Part shown: positions 1 through 7,471 of the stretch, piece by piece
Position numbering within the stretch: position 1 is the stretch's first letter
Layout: every line of letters begins with the position of its first letter
Assembly (NCBI GenBank): GCA_037444845.1
Contig: JBBILQ010000017.1
Span: forward strand, 1-42,186
Direction: 5' to 3'
Source: JARYMI01 sp037444845
Lineage (GTDB): Bacteria > Acidobacteriota > Aminicenantia > Aminicenantales > UBA8522
Length of the DNA: 42,186 nucleotides
Translations under genes and position numbers: made by a program
Notes under the pieces: generated by a model
Told to the model about the DNA's origin: nothing
The model's input: only the letters and a program-made list of their open reading frames with translations
Databases searched by the model: none

Positions 1-328
1 AGCGAGCCTTGTACTCCTGCCATAAAAGAAACAACGTCACTCCCTTGCGCCGAAGTTCCTCATGCACCTCCCCCCAATCCGGCAAAGGCCGCTCCTCCCC
101 TGCAATAGAAGGCGGGGGCGGGAAAAGCAGCCGCTCAATGGCCGTCTCATCCAGGTCTTCGGGCAATGGCCAGCCCAAACCCGCCTCCCTGGCCCTCCGC
201 ACATACTCGGCCACTGTGCTTCGCGCCACCTTCAGGCTTCGGGCAATCTGGCGCGCCGACAGCCCGCAGCCCCAGCGCAACCTTAGAATGTCTCGAATTT
301 TTCTCATCCGTAATCTCTCTTGTGGCAT
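1..328 (-). CDS. istA: IS21-family transposase IstA, N-terminal part (cut by window edge)
   Basis: On the minus strand an open frame starts with ATG at 328, preceded by a strong GAGAGGAGG ribosome site, and runs off the left edge after about 109 codons. The protein opens with a helix-turn-helix (about residues 8-45, including ILRLRW, GLSARQIARSL and STVAEYVRRA), then the GLGWPLPEDLDE and LLFPPPP segments and a WGEVHEELRRKGVTLFLLWQEY stretch split by short variations. This order is characteristic of the N-terminal DNA-binding region of IS21 IstA. The DDE catalytic core should lie beyond the edge, so activity cannot be judged. IstA cuts and joins the element ends with help from the ATPase IstB. 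An internal ATG at 307 is possible, but the ribosome site favours 328. Confidence 0.85.
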   Translation of the reverse strand, partial: MPQERLRMRKIRDILRLRWGCGLSARQIARSLKVARSTVAEYVRRAREAGLGWPLPEDLDETAIERLLFPPPPSIAGEERPLPDWGEVHEELRRKGVTLFLLWQEYKAR

Positions 329-458
329 CCAGGCCTCCTCTCTTTAAAATCAGGAAGGCTCAGGATACCTGTTTCTTCAGAGAATACCCAGATTCGGCTT
401 GGCACCTTTTTCATTCCAATCGATTCCGGCCACCTGTTCCAACAACAGGCCAAAAAGT

Positions 459-501
459 GGCCGGCTTGCGTTGGAATACCCGGCCGGCATGCCTTGGAAT
501 A
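459..501. repeat. IS21 terminal direct repeats (two 20-bp copies)
   Basis: Two 20-bp direct repeats lie at 459-478 and 482-501. Both read GGCCGGC, then three or four variable bases, then TTGGAATA, and they differ at two positions. A related motif in inverted orientation, ATTCCAATCGATTCCGGCCA, lies near 414-433. Such repeated sites just inside the end are known transposase-binding sites in IS21 elements; the binding role here is inferred. Confidence 0.55.
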
Positions 502-625
502 CACAATCGATCCCACTTTGTGACTTATGTAAATTCCTGAAAGAAAATAGGTTAGATATATTTAGGACTTATTTTTGGGGGAAGTCCTGCTCAGGTGGAA
601 CGTTAGGCGCCCGGGCAGTCGACGA

Positions 626-1696
626 TCAGTCAGGGTTGTGGGCCGACGAATAAGGAAAAAATTCAATCTCCCTTTGGTCGAGCCTCAGCCGGGCGATGAT
701 CTCGGTTTCCCGGGTCCCTTGTTGTTTTCCTTTAAAAACGAGCGTGATTTCCGGCTTCAGCTCGACGGGAGGCACCGGCTCCACTTCGTCCTTTTTTTTC
801 AGGCTCTTGATGAGCTCGTTGATGATGGCCGGAATCCCGAGGATGGGAAAGGTGTTCGGGATCTCCGGCTTGTTCTGATAGCCAGGACCCCACGGGTCGT
901 AAACGCCGGTCGGTTGAGGCATCTCGATCTTTATCGGCGGGGTTGCGGGCGGAGATTTTCGGCTGGAGGCAAGGAGGTCATCTCCTAAGAACAATTTCAG
1001 AACGTATGTTGGAATTTTTCCAGAAGGGCCCTGGTTCCCGACAACGCCAAAGGCACTGAGCCTGATGTCGACAGCGAGTTTCCTTCTGACAATGAGGTCT
1101 CCGGCTTTGAGCTCCAGCACATAGGTATGAGCTCCTGACTCCTGGAGGAGTTTTTTTGTGTCGAGGCTCACGGAGTTATGCCCTCTCCTGAACTGCCCCC
1201 CCTTCAGGACACTATTGCCCTCCAAAAGCTTATAGTAGGCTTCGTTGGCCATTTCCAGCCCGAGGACAAGCTTGGCTGGCGGAGAAGAGGCAGCCGGCCT
1301 GGCTTGGGGCGCGCTCGTTTCGACGAAGCCGACCTTGAGGACCCAGGGATACTTGAGAATCCATTCCCTGAGGTAGATGATAGCGGCATTTTGGGCCGAG
1401 AGCGGCAGAAAATGATAAACCATGTCCAGAGGGCCGTATTTCTCGAAATATTCGCCCAGGAGCCTGTATTCACCCTCCTTATCCCCCAGCCGGTTGGAAA
1501 GAAAAGCAAGCAGGCCCAGGGCCACGGGCTTGTCCTCGTCATTTAGAGAAGACAGCTGGCCGTCCAGGTACTTGGCTGCTGCCATGTAGTCAGCCTGCCC
1601 CGTAAAAAAGGCGGCCACCTCCGTGCGCCAGTCAGAGGCGAAACCTGAGCACAAGATGGCCGACCAGATGAGCAGCCTGACAGTTGTTTTTATCAT
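626..1696 (-). CDS. exported hypothetical protein with helical-repeat-like N-terminus
   Basis: A 356-residue protein that I cannot assign to a named family. It begins with a Sec-type signal peptide (about residues 1-20, MIKTTVRLLIWSAILCSGFA). Residues about 25-110 are helical and Ala/Leu-rich, resembling tetratricopeptide-like repeats. Residues about 140-220 look like a beta-sandwich, with alternating hydrophobic strands. A Pro-rich linker follows, and the last 40 residues contain several beta strands (PEITLVFKGK, ETEIIARLRL). The start codon overlaps the stop of the upstream TonB-like gene by 4 bases, so the two are almost certainly co-transcribed and translationally coupled. This suggests a periplasmic or outer-membrane-associated role alongside the TonB-like protein. 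No catalytic motif is visible. Confidence 0.75.
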   Translation of the reverse strand: MIKTTVRLLIWSAILCSGFASDWRTEVAAFFTGQADYMAAAKYLDGQLSSLNDEDKPVALGLLAFLSNRLGDKEGEYRLLGEYFEKYGPLDMVYHFLPLSAQNAAIIYLREWILKYPWVLKVGFVETSAPQARPAASSPPAKLVLGLEMANEAYYKLLEGNSVLKGGQFRRGHNSVSLDTKKLLQESGAHTYVLELKAGDLIVRRKLAVDIRLSAFGVVGNQGPSGKIPTYVLKLFLGDDLLASSRKSPPATPPIKIEMPQPTGVYDPWGPGYQNKPEIPNTFPILGIPAIINELIKSLKKKDEVEPVPPVELKPEITLVFKGKQQGTRETEIIARLRLDQREIEFFPYSSAHNPD

Positions 1697-2595
1697 TGTT
1701 TGGAAAAAACGAGTGTAAGTTCAATGCTGTCAGCCGGAAAGTTGTCGGGAAGCTGGGGAAGCGGCGAGCTTATCTCGATGGCCTCGCGCGCGGTCAGGTC
1801 AAATTCATGGTCTTCTGACGGAGAAACGACTTCGATGAGCGTCACAGCGCCGCTTTTGAGAATCACAACGACAATCTCTACAGAGGCCTCGAACGAAGAA
1901 TCTTGGGCTGCCGGCACGGTCCAGTTTTTCTGGATGAGTTCGATCACGGTCCTGGCCCAGGGCGAAAGGTCGACCTTGAGGACGCTCGGCGGGACAGCGC
2001 GGCTTCTGGAGGGAGCGCTTCTGGGCCGCCTTCCGGCAGCGATTCCGATGGAGGCCCCTGGACCTCCAGAAGGGTTGGCGTACACATATTTCCGAAGGTC
2101 GCCGGCTTCAGGTGCCGAGATAACTTTTGCCTGACTTTCGATCGCGCCCGGCTTGCGCTCGGGAACAGTCAGACGCAACCTTGGGCTCGATACCCCGGCC
2201 TGCCCTTCCGACTGCTTGTCAAGCCTGAACCCTGAGGTGAACTTCGGGTCGAGAGGGAGGGCTGGCGAGACCTCCGGAGCCCCTTTGTCCGCCGCCATGC
2301 TTTCGATCGGCTCAACAGCCTGTGGCGGACTCCGTCTCCGCGTGGGAAGAAATTCGAGGAAATCGGACTCGCCCTGGGAAAGCTCCGGAAGCGGCCCCTC
2401 GATCTTGGGAGCTTCCAGTCTTGGCCTGGGGGCGATGATGATGTCAGTGACTTGTTCTTTGAAGTTGATGATCTTGACGGAGACAAAATGGATGGCCAGG
2501 AAGGTGAGCAGAACAGCGTGGATGGCAAGGGAGGCAAGGAAACTCAGGGCATGTTTGAGGAGGCCGTCCTTGCTCTTGAAAATTTTGGAAAACAC
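1693..2595 (-). CDS. TonB-family energy transducer-like protein
   Basis: A 300-residue protein with one N-terminal membrane segment (about residues 14-38, HALSFLASLAIHAVLLTFLA). A long low-complexity periplasmic spacer rich in Pro, Arg, Ser and Glu follows, then a TonB-type C-terminal domain (about 205-300) with WARTVIELIQKNWTVP and the later strands VEIVVVILKSGAVTLIEVV. TonB proteins pass proton-motive-force energy from ExbB/ExbD to outer membrane receptors; no exbB/exbD is present here, so partners must lie elsewhere, or the protein has a structural role. The start is GTG at 2595, preceded by GAAAGG. A TATAAT lies only six bases upstream (2602-2607), so a leaderless transcript is also possible. 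The gene is coupled by a 4-bp overlap to the exported protein downstream. Confidence 0.8.
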   Translation of the reverse strand: MFSKIFKSKDGLLKHALSFLASLAIHAVLLTFLAIHFVSVKIINFKEQVTDIIIAPRPRLEAPKIEGPLPELSQGESDFLEFLPTRRRSPPQAVEPIESMAADKGAPEVSPALPLDPKFTSGFRLDKQSEGQAGVSSPRLRLTVPERKPGAIESQAKVISAPEAGDLRKYVYANPSGGPGASIGIAAGRRPRSAPSRSRAVPPSVLKVDLSPWARTVIELIQKNWTVPAAQDSSFEASVEIVVVILKSGAVTLIEVVSPSEDHEFDLTAREAIEISSPLPQLPDNFPADSIELTLVFSKQ

Positions 2596-2682
2596 CTTTC
2601 AATTATAGTATACCTTACACGTTATATAAAAATAGCCTTTCCACCCAAAGAGTTGCATTCTCTTTTTTCCAGGCCGCCCGGA

Positions 2683-4722
2683 TTATTCGTTGACGGGGGC
2701 AGAGCAAGGCCCTTCGACGCCGTCCGTTCGGACGGCTGAGATGACATAGACGTACCGACCGATCGAACGGATCCCTGGGTCGAAAAACTCGAGAGGAGAT
2801 TGAACGAGGGCAAGACAACGGAAGCGGCCTTGAGGATGAGAGCGGTCCTCCCTGTAGACTTTGTAGCCCTGAATGCGGCTCCTGTCAGAAATTTTAGGGT
2901 TGTCCTTCCAGGCGAGATAGGTCCCGAAGGAGGAGCCGGCTGCAAGAGACGGTTTTTTTGAGGGCTGTCCGATGATGGTCGTGCCGCGACGCGTAAGGAA
3001 GGCGTTGTTGAAAGATTTGCTCGTGATTTGAATGTCAACAGGAGAGAAGGGAATGTTCTTGATTTCGTTGAACAAGGATTCGGCCATGACCTGGTAACCC
3101 TTGGCGCTCGGATGCTTGAGGTCTCTGGAAAGGACGGCAAGAAGCCCACCGTCCGAGGCCGGGTAGTTGTCGAAGATCTCGTATATATCGACAAAAGATA
3201 AGGGAAAGTCAACAACGATCTGACGGATCAGGCTGTTAAGTTCAAGAATTCTGTCTGAAAAGTACTGGATCACCCCGAGCCAGTCCTTGCGCGGCGGGAT
3301 TGTCATGAGCACAGGATAAACCCCGGCCTCAAGGCATCTTCTGGTGATCTCCCGCAGGTTGAACGCGGAGGTGGTCATGGCAAGGCCAGGCGTGATAACG
3401 TCATTCGTGCCCTCCATGATCAGGATGAACCGGCCCTGCTGGCTTCGGATGACGCTGTCGATGCGGGCAAGGGCGAGGATTGTGTTCTCGCCTCCGATCC
3501 CCATGTTGACGGCAAGAGCGGGGCCAAAATGCTGCTTGAGAATGATATCAAGGCGGGGAACATAGCCCAGTTCCGGATAGGGCTCGCGGTCGATGTACCC
3601 ATAGGTGATGCTGTCGCCGAAGCAAACATAGATATTTTCATCCAGGGAAGGGTTGAAGAGAAGTCCGTCCGGCGCGGCGGGTGTTGAAAAATGTTCAGCC
3701 GGGATATCGCGCGGCTTGAGAGGCCTGATCTTGATTCCTTCAGATGACTTCCAGACGACGTTCGTCTCTCCCTGGCTCTCCAGAAGAAAAGGGGCCATCA
3801 TGTGGCTGGCCGGGGGAGAAATTGCGAATTCGTTTTCCGGCCGCCCCTCTTTGAGAGAAACAATGTAAACTTGATGGCCGGCCTCCGCAGAGCGCATCCA
3901 GGTGACAACCTGGCGGCCGCGGCTTCCTCGACCGATGGCAGGGAAGGTGTCGTTATCTTGATTGTCCGTGAGCCTTATCTCTCGCTCCCAGGCCAGGCCG
4001 TTCCATCGGGCAACGTAGAGCTCGTAGTCGTGGCCGTCGTAACTTGCCCAGGTTAGCCAGATGAAGCCCTGGGAGTCGGCGGCTGCGTCGGGGTTGAGAG
4101 CAGGATATCGGGCATTCGGCCGGAAGGCTTGCCGGGGTGACCAAAGGCCCTGGCTGAATACGTTGTAAACAATCACGCCCGTTTCGGTGTCTGCTTCGTT
4201 CCAGAAAGCCCAGGCGTTTCCTGCCCGGTCAAAGACGAGCCGAGGACTTGTGATCGAGGCGGTGCTGGTAGCATCAAGACGCCACGTCCGCTCCGAAGAG
4301 ATCTCCTGGACAAAGACTCGATATTCGCCGGCATAATAATTAACCCAGATCACCCAGGGCAAACCGAGTCCGTCTGCAGTTAGATGCGGAGAAATGTCGG
4401 ACCCGACCCGGCAGCCGATGCTCTGGACCGAGAGGATCCGATTCTCCTCGATCCGGGCCAATTTTAACCGGCTGTCCTCGCTTCCCCATTCCTGCCAGAC
4501 TGCCCAGGTCTGGCCGGAGCTGTTTTTAGCGATGGATGGAAGAAAAGCCAACTCTGATGGGGAATCCTGGCTCAATTCTCTGAGCACCTTGAAAAGCGCG
4601 GCCAAATCAGCAGAGGAAGAAAACTGATCCGTCTGTTCTTTCGCCTGATACGGAGAGCCAGCGAGGAGAACCCCAGCCAGGCTGAGGATCAGGCAAGCAA
4701 GCCAGAGTCGGTTAAATCTCAT
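2683..4722 (-). CDS. exported SGNH/GDSL hydrolase with N-terminal beta-propeller-like region
   Basis: A 679-residue protein with an N-terminal signal peptide (LWLACLILSLAGVLLAG). Residues about 40-355 contain repeated blades with WAVWQEWG, PWVIWVNYY, AWAFWNEAD and IWLTWASYD, typical of a beta-propeller. An SGNH hydrolase domain follows, with block I CFGDSITYGY (nucleophile Ser near residue 369), block II MGIGGEN, block III MEGTND and block V DLKHPSAKGY (Asp/His near 533-536). The C-terminal 110 residues look like a fibronectin type III module (AGSSFGTYLAWKDN, GYKVYRED, YVYVISAVRTDG). SGNH enzymes cleave esters, often acetyl groups on carbohydrates; the propeller and FnIII parts suggest binding to extracellular polymer. 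The substrate is not visible. All four catalytic blocks are present, so it is probably active. Confidence 0.85.
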   Translation of the reverse strand: MRFNRLWLACLILSLAGVLLAGSPYQAKEQTDQFSSSADLAALFKVLRELSQDSPSELAFLPSIAKNSSGQTWAVWQEWGSEDSRLKLARIEENRILSVQSIGCRVGSDISPHLTADGLGLPWVIWVNYYAGEYRVFVQEISSERTWRLDATSTASITSPRLVFDRAGNAWAFWNEADTETGVIVYNVFSQGLWSPRQAFRPNARYPALNPDAAADSQGFIWLTWASYDGHDYELYVARWNGLAWEREIRLTDNQDNDTFPAIGRGSRGRQVVTWMRSAEAGHQVYIVSLKEGRPENEFAISPPASHMMAPFLLESQGETNVVWKSSEGIKIRPLKPRDIPAEHFSTPAAPDGLLFNPSLDENIYVCFGDSITYGYIDREPYPELGYVPRLDIILKQHFGPALAVNMGIGGENTILALARIDSVIRSQQGRFILIMEGTNDVITPGLAMTTSAFNLREITRRCLEAGVYPVLMTIPPRKDWLGVIQYFSDRILELNSLIRQIVVDFPLSFVDIYEIFDNYPASDGGLLAVLSRDLKHPSAKGYQVMAESLFNEIKNIPFSPVDIQITSKSFNNAFLTRRGTTIIGQPSKKPSLAAGSSFGTYLAWKDNPKISDRSRIQGYKVYREDRSHPQGRFRCLALVQSPLEFFDPGIRSIGRYVYVISAVRTDGVEGPCSAPVNE

Positions 4723-4760
4723 GATTTTTGACCAAAGAAGTCATCCTGGACACGGCAGTT

Positions 4761-4790
4761 ATTTTAACAGAGAAGGTTTGTTTTTAACAA
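4761..4790 (-). promoter_or_regulatory. candidate sigma70-type promoter for the SGNH hydrolase gene
   Basis: On the minus strand, TTGTTA (4790-4785) and TAAAAT (4766-4761) are separated by 18 bases. The predicted transcript would begin near 4754, leaving a leader of about 30 bases before the ATG at 4722. Confidence 0.4.
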
Positions 4791-5013
4791 TATTTTTCGA
4801 TCGCAAGGATCCGAAGGAGGCTCGAAGGCCGCTCTTCTAATAACTTATTTAGAATCAATAAGATAAAATTATTTCAGGGTTTTTTAAAAAAAATATCGAA
4901 AAAAAAGGAGCAATCTTGATATCGTTTATAATATATTGATAATAAATGATTTAAAGGAATATTCCGGCTGCCTCAACTTCCCGTGGTGAGCCATTCCTGC
5001 CTGATGCGTGCGT

Positions 5014-5042
5014 TTGACTGAGGCTTGATGATGTGCTATAAG
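5014..5042 (+). promoter_or_regulatory. promoter for the JAMM-GNAT operon
   Basis: TTGACT at 5014-5019 and TATAAG at 5037-5042 are separated by exactly 17 bases. The -10 is preceded by TGTGC, an extended -10 that recurs in this window. Transcription would start near 5049, giving a leader of roughly 94 bases before the ATG at 5143. Confidence 0.65.
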
Positions 5043-5142
5043 GGATAGGCTTCCCCAGAATTTTTGCCAGGGGACGAAAATCAAACCGAATCGCCTGGGG
5101 GCAGAGGCCTTTTGGCCCCGGCCGAAGGGTAGGATTTCGTTC

Positions 5143-5580
5143 ATGAAGCTTCTGATCAACGAGTGCGACCTCAGGAAATTCAAAAGGCGGGCCAGCCGGG
5201 CCTATCCCCGGGAAGTCTACGGGATAATGCTTGGCAAAAGACTGGCCAACCGGACCTACAAAATCGCCCGTATCATCATCCCGCCCGTGGTTGAAGCGAC
5301 ATATGACTATGTCATCCCGGATTACGGGACGATCGATAAGATTGTGGCTTCAAGCGGCCTCAAGTATATCGGGTCTATCCATTCTCATCCCCAGGCGCCG
5401 CCAACCATCTCTGACCACGATTATCAGCACTGGGACGGAGACAAGGTCGTCGGGATCCTGAGCGTCCGCAAGCGGAACTTCTACAAGGTCAGCGAGCTCA
5501 AGTTCTGGCGGAGAAACGCCGCTCTTCCGGTGAGGTTCAAGACCTTCAAGCCCGGAGAAAACGGCAAGAACAGGTCGTGA
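5143..5580 (+). CDS. JAMM/MPN (JAB domain) metallopeptidase
   Basis: A 145-residue single-domain protein of the Mov34/MPN/PAD-1 (JAB1) superfamily. The metal site is complete: Glu24 in REVYGIMLG, the HxH pair His80/His82 in SIHSHP, and Ser90 with Asp93 in the HSHPx(6)SxxD signature. JAMM enzymes are zinc isopeptidases. In bacteria some process the C-terminus of ubiquitin-like or sulfur-carrier proteins, but no MoaD/ThiS or E1-like partner lies nearby, so the substrate is unknown. There is no signal peptide, so it acts in the cytoplasm. The stop overlaps the GTG start of the following acetyltransferase-like gene by 4 bases, which indicates coupling and suggests a shared pathway. Confidence 0.85.
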   Translation: MKLLINECDLRKFKRRASRAYPREVYGIMLGKRLANRTYKIARIIIPPVVEATYDYVIPDYGTIDKIVASSGLKYIGSIHSHPQAPPTISDHDYQHWDGDKVVGILSVRKRNFYKVSELKFWRRNAALPVRFKTFKPGENGKNRS

Positions 5581-6644
5581 AAGAAACGCTCTCCGCAATC
5601 TCCATCGAACCCTTTCGCGGTGACCTCGAGGGCCTGGAAAAAATGGCCCATTCTTCCTGGCGCGATGAGTACGGCCTCTCCTCGTTCCCGAATTTTTACC
5701 GCCCGGCTTTTCTTGAGTTCCTGTTCGGACGGCTGGAACACAAGGATCATCTCATTGCCGCCTACCTTGGCGATGAAATTGTCGCCTTTCTTGCCAACAT
5801 TCCTCACGCGTTCGAGTTCCGAGGCCGCACCTGCCGGGGGACGCTGAGCTGCCTGCTGGTCACGAGAAAGGAATGGCTGCGCCGGGGCCTGGCTCTGGCC
5901 GTGATTCGCGAGGCGCTCCGGCTCAACGAGCATTACCAATACGATTTTGCCCTGGCGACGTTCGAGACGGGCCACCGCTCGACCCTGATGCTGGGCAAGC
6001 TTCAGGCGGAAGGCCATCGGCTCGAATGGATGAAGAAGCTCCATATCATCGCCCGCGTTCTCGACCTCGATCGGGCCGCCTCGTCTGAAGGACTTAGAAA
6101 ATGGGAGAAGGCCGCCGTCCGGCTTATCGGTGGAAATCGCGGGATGAAGCGCGGGGAAACAGGTTCCGTGAGAGAATACGGGCTTGGCGACTTAGATGAT
6201 TGCCTGCGGTTGCTTAATTCCTACCGGGATAGAATTGAGCTGCCGAGGCTCTGGCAAAGAGACGAGCTGGCCTGGGAGCTGGCTTATCCCGGCGTTTCCC
6301 AGACTCTCGTCTACGAAAAAAACGGCCGGGTCGAAGGCCTCCTCAATTTCATCATCCACGACCATTTGGGCCGGACGAGCGAGCGCTGGGCCTGGATTAA
6401 TCACGTGGCCTATTTTAACCTTTCTCCGAGGGAGCGACTCTCCTTCATCCGGGCATTCCTGCGCTGTGTTAAGGAAAAGGACTGCCTGGGCGCCGTCGAA
6501 TGGACCAAAAAGTACTATCCCCAGGGAGCTTTCTACCGTGCGCGCTTCTTTCCCTATTTCCGGGCTGTTCAGATGTACTCGTGGACATTCAACTCTGAGA
6601 TCTCCCTGGCCGGCGTCCGCTCCTCAAACGAAATCCTTGTCTGA
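5577..6644 (+). CDS. GNAT-superfamily N-acetyltransferase-like protein
   Basis: A 355-residue protein starting at a GTG that overlaps the JAMM gene stop by 4 bases. Residues about 1-165 resemble a GNAT fold: SWRDEYG early, DEIVAFLANIPH as the central strand, then the acetyl-CoA region LLVTRKEWLRRGLALAVI, where R-R-G-L-A matches the usual Q/R-x-x-G-x-G/A loop. A second half (about 195-350) with ALA/WINHVAYFNL strands looks like another GNAT-like domain, as in two-domain acyltransferases. The acceptor is not identifiable. Coupling to the JAMM peptidase is notable, because acetylation and isopeptide cleavage would both modify amines. There is no signal peptide. Confidence 0.7.
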   Translation: MKETLSAISIEPFRGDLEGLEKMAHSSWRDEYGLSSFPNFYRPAFLEFLFGRLEHKDHLIAAYLGDEIVAFLANIPHAFEFRGRTCRGTLSCLLVTRKEWLRRGLALAVIREALRLNEHYQYDFALATFETGHRSTLMLGKLQAEGHRLEWMKKLHIIARVLDLDRAASSEGLRKWEKAAVRLIGGNRGMKRGETGSVREYGLGDLDDCLRLLNSYRDRIELPRLWQRDELAWELAYPGVSQTLVYEKNGRVEGLLNFIIHDHLGRTSERWAWINHVAYFNLSPRERLSFIRAFLRCVKEKDCLGAVEWTKKYYPQGAFYRARFFPYFRAVQMYSWTFNSEISLAGVRSSNEILV

Positions 6645-6677
6645 TAGATGAAGGCCTCTCCAGAGGCAAGATCTTCA

Positions 6678-6706
6678 TTCAACAAATCCGCTGAATGTGG
6701 TATAAA
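6678..6706 (+). promoter_or_regulatory. candidate promoter for the GT2 gene at 6731
   Basis: TTCAAC at 6678-6683 lies 17 bases before TATAAA at 6701-6706, which is preceded by TGTGG. The -35 is weak but the extended -10 is strong and matches others in the window. The expected start is near 6713, giving a leader of about 18 bases that includes a weak GGGAAG ribosome site. Confidence 0.5.
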
Positions 6707-6730
6707 TGAGGGCCAAAAGCCCGGGAAGAC

Positions 6731-7471
6731 ATGAAAGATCGCAAGAAAAAAATCATCGTCGTCATGCCGGCCTACAACGCCGAGAGAACTCTCGAACGGA
6801 CCTACGGGGATATCCCGCGGGAATGGGTTGATGAAATTGTCCTCGTTGATGACGCCAGTCGTGACGGCACTGTCGGTCTCGCCCGGAAGCTCGGGCTCCG
6901 CGTCCTTGTCCACCTGAAGAACCGGGGTTACGGCGGCAATCAGAAAACGTGCTACCGCGAAGCCCTCAGGCTCGGCGGCGACATCATGATCATGGTTCAC
7001 CCCGATCACCAGTACGACCCTAAGATAATCCCAGAGCTCATCCTGCCTCTTCTTAATGAAGAATGCGACGCCGTGTTCGGGTCTCGGATGTTGGGCGGCC
7101 GGGCCCTCGAGGGAGGGATGCCCCGCTGGAAATACGTGGCCAATATTTTACTCACAGCCCTTGAGAACGCGGGTTTCGGCATGTCCCTTACCGAGTATCA
7201 TTCGGGGCTTCGGGCCTATTCCCGCCAGTATCTTGAGACGGTGAACCTGGAACTGAATTCCGACGATTTTGTCTTTGACTCGGAGATCATCGCCCAGGCA
7301 GCCGTCCACGGCCTGCGCATCCAGGAAATCCCGATCGCCACGAGATATTTCGAGGAAGCCTCCCAGATCGGTTTTTTGCGCAGCCTCGTCTACGGCGTTT
7401 CTATCCTCAAAACTCTGGCAAAATTCAAGCTCCACAAGTGGGGCGTCAAAAAGTTTGATCAGTTCAGCTAA
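6731..7471 (+). CDS. family 2 glycosyltransferase, polyprenol-phosphate sugar synthase type
   Basis: A 246-residue GT-A fold glycosyltransferase. The nucleotide-binding start IIVVMPAYNAERTLE, the VLVDDASRDGT motif (DDAS) and the metal-binding MVHPDHQYDP segment match the dolichyl-phosphate mannose/glucose synthase type of GT2. These enzymes transfer a sugar from a nucleotide donor to a polyprenyl phosphate on the cytoplasmic face of the membrane. No C-terminal membrane segments are present, so it would be peripheral. It is followed by a convergent gene for a large multi-membrane protein resembling a GT-C enzyme that uses such polyprenol-linked sugars, which fits a protein or glycan glycosylation route. 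The actual sugar is not determined. Confidence 0.85.
   Translation: MKDRKKKIIVVMPAYNAERTLERTYGDIPREWVDEIVLVDDASRDGTVGLARKLGLRVLVHLKNRGYGGNQKTCYREALRLGGDIMIMVHPDHQYDPKIIPELILPLLNEECDAVFGSRMLGGRALEGGMPRWKYVANILLTALENAGFGMSLTEYHSGLRAYSRQYLETVNLELNSDDFVFDSEIIAQAAVHGLRIQEIPIATRYFEEASQIGFLRSLVYGVSILKTLAKFKLHKWGVKKFDQFS

Larger units (their letters stand above)
1..514 (-). mobile_element. IS21-family insertion sequence, one end (continues past the left edge)
   Basis: The stretch holds the 5' part of an istA-type transposase on the minus strand plus about 185 bases of upstream terminal DNA carrying repeated motifs, as is usual for IS21 ends. Read on the minus strand, a plausible terminus is the TGGGATCG beginning at 514, because IS21 elements normally start with TG. 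The exact boundary and any target duplication cannot be fixed, since the other end and istB lie outside the window. Confidence 0.7.
4723..5142. other. divergent intergenic region, 420 bases
   Basis: No coding sequence is supported here. It separates the minus-strand hydrolase from the plus-strand JAMM/GNAT pair and carries a promoter in each direction. The middle (about 4840-4960) is strikingly AT-rich, with A and T runs and a TATAATATATTGATAATAAA-like stretch. No tRNA or recognisable structured RNA was seen. Confidence 0.6.

Noticed and set aside
5100..5142. A riboswitch or structured RNA in the leader of the JAMM gene
   Set aside because: The leader is GC-rich and can form hairpins (GGGGCAGAGGCC...GGCCCC), but no known riboswitch core could be matched by eye.
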